Assembly: GCA_026003355.1 (NCBI GenBank)
Contig: BPHC01000006.1
Span: forward strand, 124,001 to 188,000
Length of the DNA stretch: 64,000 nucleotides
DNA from: Cyclobacteriaceae bacterium
GTDB lineage: Bacteria; Bacteroidota; Bacteroidia; Cytophagales; Cyclobacteriaceae
Reading direction: 5' to 3'
Shown: positions 61,791-64,000 of the stretch, piece by piece
Layout of the letters: every line of letters begins with the position of its first letter
How positions within the stretch are numbered: position 1 is the first letter of the stretch
Program-made: the position numbers and the translations under genes
The notes under the pieces: model-generated
Told to the model about the DNA's origin: nothing
Seen by the model: the letters and a program-made list of their open reading frames with translations, nothing else
The model's database searches: none

Positions 61791-64000
61791 TTAAGCGTGC
61801 ACAACCATGCGTTTTGCCATAAGTGCTTTCTTATAGTCGCGGGGCATTACTTTAATAAACAGATCCCGCAGTTTTCCGGAATGGCCCAGCAGTTTTTTGG
61901 CAACGTTGCTTTGGGTGTAGCGGTAATGATTGGTGATGAGCAGCGCAAGTTGTTGCTCATCTTCTTCATCGGGTTCTTCCAGTTCTGCCATTTCGGGATT
62001 AAAGAGGGTGGTAAAGTCATGGTGCGATTTGAGCACAAAGGCAATGCCTCCGCTCATGCCGGCAGCAAAGTTTTTGCCGGTATTGCCCAGTACCACAACA
62101 ATGCCGCCCGTCATGTATTCGCAGCCATGGTCGCCCACGCCCTCCACAACTGCCTGTGCTCCCGAGTTGCGTACAGCAAAGCGTTCACCGGCCATACCCC
62201 GTATGTACACTTCGCCCGAAGTAGCACCGTACAGCGCCACATTGCCTGCAATAATCTGGTGCTCGGCTGCAAAAGAAGCAGTCCGGTCGGGGTAAACAAT
62301 AAGCTTGCCTCCCGAAAGCCCCTTGCCCAGGTAATCGTTGGCTTCGCCTTCCAGTCGCAGGGTAATGCCGGGTGCCAGAAAGGCGCCAAAGCTCTGGCCG
62401 GCGGAACCACGCAGGTGAACCGTAATGGTGTTAGCCGGTAACCCCTTACTCCTGTAGCGTTTCGATATTTCATACGACAACATGGTGCCTACCGCACGAT
62501 GGGTGTTTCGGATGTCGTATTCCAGTTTTACGGGTATGGCTTTCTCAAGCGCCTGCTGTGCATTGCGTATAATCTGACGGTCCAGCACATTTTCCAGGCC
62601 AAAATCCTGGTCAATCTGTTTATACTGCTCCACGCGGGGTTCGGTAAAATGACGGTACAGCAGGGGCGACAGGTCGAGTTTTCGTATTTTCCAGTGGCTG
62701 ATGTCGTTTCGAACACGCAGAACATCGGTACGGCCCACCATTTCGTTTACGGTTCTGAAGCCCAGCATGGCCATTATTTCGCGCAGTTCCTGTGCCAGAA
62801 AGCGGAAGAAATTAACCAGGTGCTCGGGCTTTCCGGTAAACAACTTACGAAGCTCAGGGTCCTGCGTGGCAATACCTACGGGGCAGGTGTTAAGGTGGCA
62901 CTTGCGCATCATAATGCACCCTTCAACCACCAGGGCGGCTGTAGCCACGCCCCATTCTTCTGCGCCTAACAGGGTAGCAACTGCAAGATCCCGGCCGGTT
63001 CGTATTTGCCCATCGGTTTGCAGCACTACCCGGCTGCGAAGGTTATTTTTAACCAGGGTTTGATGTGCTTCGGCCAGCCCCAGCTCCCAGGGCAAACCGG
63101 TATGGCGCACAGAGCTGATGGGCGAAGCACCTGTGCCTCCATCGCCCCCGGATATAAGAATAGCTTCGGCTTTGGCTTTCGCTACCCCAGCAGCGACAGT
63201 ACCCACCCCGGCCTGTGAGACGAGTTTTACATTGATGCGGGCATGGGGATTGGCGTTTTTAAGGTCATAGATGAGCTGGGCCAGATCTTCAATGGAATAT
63301 ATATCATGATGGGGTGGTGGCGATATAAGCCCTACCCCCGGCGTGGAGTGCCTTACGCGTGCAATCCAGGGGTCGACCTTGTGGCCCGGCAGCTGCCCGC
63401 CTTCTCCGGGTTTGGCTCCTTGCGCCATTTTAATCTGCAGTTCATCGGCCTGCGAAAGGTAGTAGCTGGTAACACCAAACCTGGCAGATGCCACCTGCTT
63501 AATGGCCGATCGCTCGCTGTCACCGTTGGGCCGGGTCTCGTAGCGGCTTTCATCTTCACCGCCTTCACCGCTGTTGCTTTTGGCGCCCAGCCTGTTCATG
63601 GCTATGGCTAACGTAGTGTGCGCCTCATGCGAGAGTGAACCAAACGACATGGCCCCGGTGGAAAACCGTTTAACGATCGATTCCACCGGCTCCACTTCAT
63701 CAATTGCCACGGGCATGCGCTCCCTGAAATCCAGCAATCCGCGCAGGGTAAACTGCTGTGCCGACTGGTCGTTTATCTTTTCGGCATATTCTTTATACAA
63801 ATCATAATTGTTGGTGCGCGATGCGTGCTGCAATAAATGAATTACCTCCGGACTAAACAGGTGCTGCTCGCCTTTTTGCCTCCATTGGTAAATGCCACCT
63901 ACCGGAAGCATGGTAGTTGCCTGTTTCCAGGCCAGCCTGTGCCGCACCAGTACTTCAGCCGCCAGGTCGTCAAAGCCCAGCCCTTCAATACGGCTTATGG
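61791..64000 (-). CDS. gltB: Glutamate synthase large subunit, 3' part only
   Basis: The frame is open through the right edge, so the N-terminal glutaminase part lies outside. The visible part (about 736 residues) has the FMN-binding synthase domain ([60 protein letters not shown]), the 3Fe-4S cysteines ([15 protein letters not shown]) and the C-terminal GXGXG domain ([22 protein letters not shown]). The ATG at 63947 is internal. It makes glutamate in the GOGAT cycle with GltD. Confidence 0.95.
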   Translation of the reverse strand, partial: ISRIEGLGFDDLAAEVLVRHRLAWKQATTMLPVGGIYQWRQKGEQHLFSPEVIHLLQHASRTNNYDLYKEYAEKINDQSAQQFTLRGLLDFRERMPVAIDEVEPVESIVKRFSTGAMSFGSLSHEAHTTLAIAMNRLGAKSNSGEGGEDESRYETRPNGDSERSAIKQVASARFGVTSYYLSQADELQIKMAQGAKPGEGGQLPGHKVDPWIARVRHSTPGVGLISPPPHHDIYSIEDLAQLIYDLKNANPHARINVKLVSQAGVGTVAAGVAKAKAEAILISGGDGGTGASPISSVRHTGLPWELGLAEAHQTLVKNNLRSRVVLQTDGQIRTGRDLAVATLLGAEEWGVATAALVVEGCIMMRKCHLNTCPVGIATQDPELRKLFTGKPEHLVNFFRFLAQELREIMAMLGFRTVNEMVGRTDVLRVRNDISHWKIRKLDLSPLLYRHFTEPRVEQYKQIDQDFGLENVLDRQIIRNAQQALEKAIPVKLEYDIRNTHRAVGTMLSYEISKRYRSKGLPANTITVHLRGSAGQSFGAFLAPGITLRLEGEANDYLGKGLSGGKLIVYPDRTASFAAEHQIIAGNVALYGATSGEVYIRGMAGERFAVRNSGAQAVVEGVGDHGCEYMTGGIVVVLGNTGKNFAAGMSGGIAFVLKSHHDFTTLFNPEMAELEEPDEEDEQQLALLITNHYRYTQSNVAKKLLGHSGKLRDLFIKVMPRDYKKALMAKRMVVHA

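Noticed and set aside
1-64000. tRNA, rRNA or CRISPR loci
   Set aside because: No cloverleaf with the T-loop consensus, no rRNA-like sequence and no regularly spaced repeat array was seen by eye.

Overview
The window comes from a member of the Bacteroidota, most likely the order Cytophagales. The evidence is a SusC/SusD pair, an Oar-like TonB-dependent receptor, a BatD-type protein, a second secreted receptor-sized barrel, an AccD without zinc-ribbon cysteines, an S16 with a long charged tail, and repeated TAnnTTTG promoter boxes, the -7 element typical of this phylum. No rRNA, tRNA, CRISPR array, transposase or prophage was found. Most of the window is core genome, with several multi-gene clusters and a few small accessory insertions.

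Layout. 1-7336 (+): end of a TPR protein, then lptC, a small membrane protein, a CNNM/CorC-type protein, a membrane-anchored parvulin, DUF493, pterin carbinolamine dehydratase, rsmI, an inositol-phosphatase-family enzyme and a FeoB-associated Cys-rich peptide. 7337-15338: a radical SAM/SPASM protein (-), a DUF4105/Lnb membrane protein (+), then the whole 2-oxoglutarate dehydrogenase complex sucA-sucB-lpd (-). 15514-19866 (+): rpsP-rimM-trmD-rplS, a class I aldolase and accD. 20044-25321 (-): an isolated susC-susD pair, then rplU-rpmA. 25682-31635 (+): nrdB-nrdA, then a GH109-like protein overlapping a NahK-like kinase. 31704-38618: acs, apbE plus a ZIP transporter (-), ruvB-queG (+), and a cluster of small membrane proteins (-). 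38742-51249: BatD-like, aroC, a surface-antigen barrel, an M14 peptidase, an Oar-like receptor and an MltF-like lytic transglycosylase. 51255-57357: a divergent kynurenine-catabolism cluster (haao-kynU-kmo against SDR-ALDH). 60277-64000 (-): gltD and the 3' part of gltB.

The most unusual stretch is 57358-60302, an AT-richer accessory island between the kynurenine cluster and gltBD. It holds two copies of a roughly 0.15-0.2 kb element. Each copy carries, divergently, the first codons of a pnuC-like gene (+) and of an unidentified gene whose product begins MKAETYIISDKGNGW (-). Minus-strand genes end inside each copy. Between the copies sits a three-gene operon: a small secreted peptide, a secreted protein and a five-TM Yip1-like protein. 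The layout resembles a cassette array built on a duplicated divergent promoter fragment.

Four otherwise normal genes (class I aldolase, aroC, the surface-antigen barrel, the mltF-like gene) each carry a single-base +1 frameshift. Because two are central-metabolism genes and all four read perfectly once one base is removed, sequencing or assembly error is more likely than true gene loss. All function calls come from reading the translated sequence; no database search was run.
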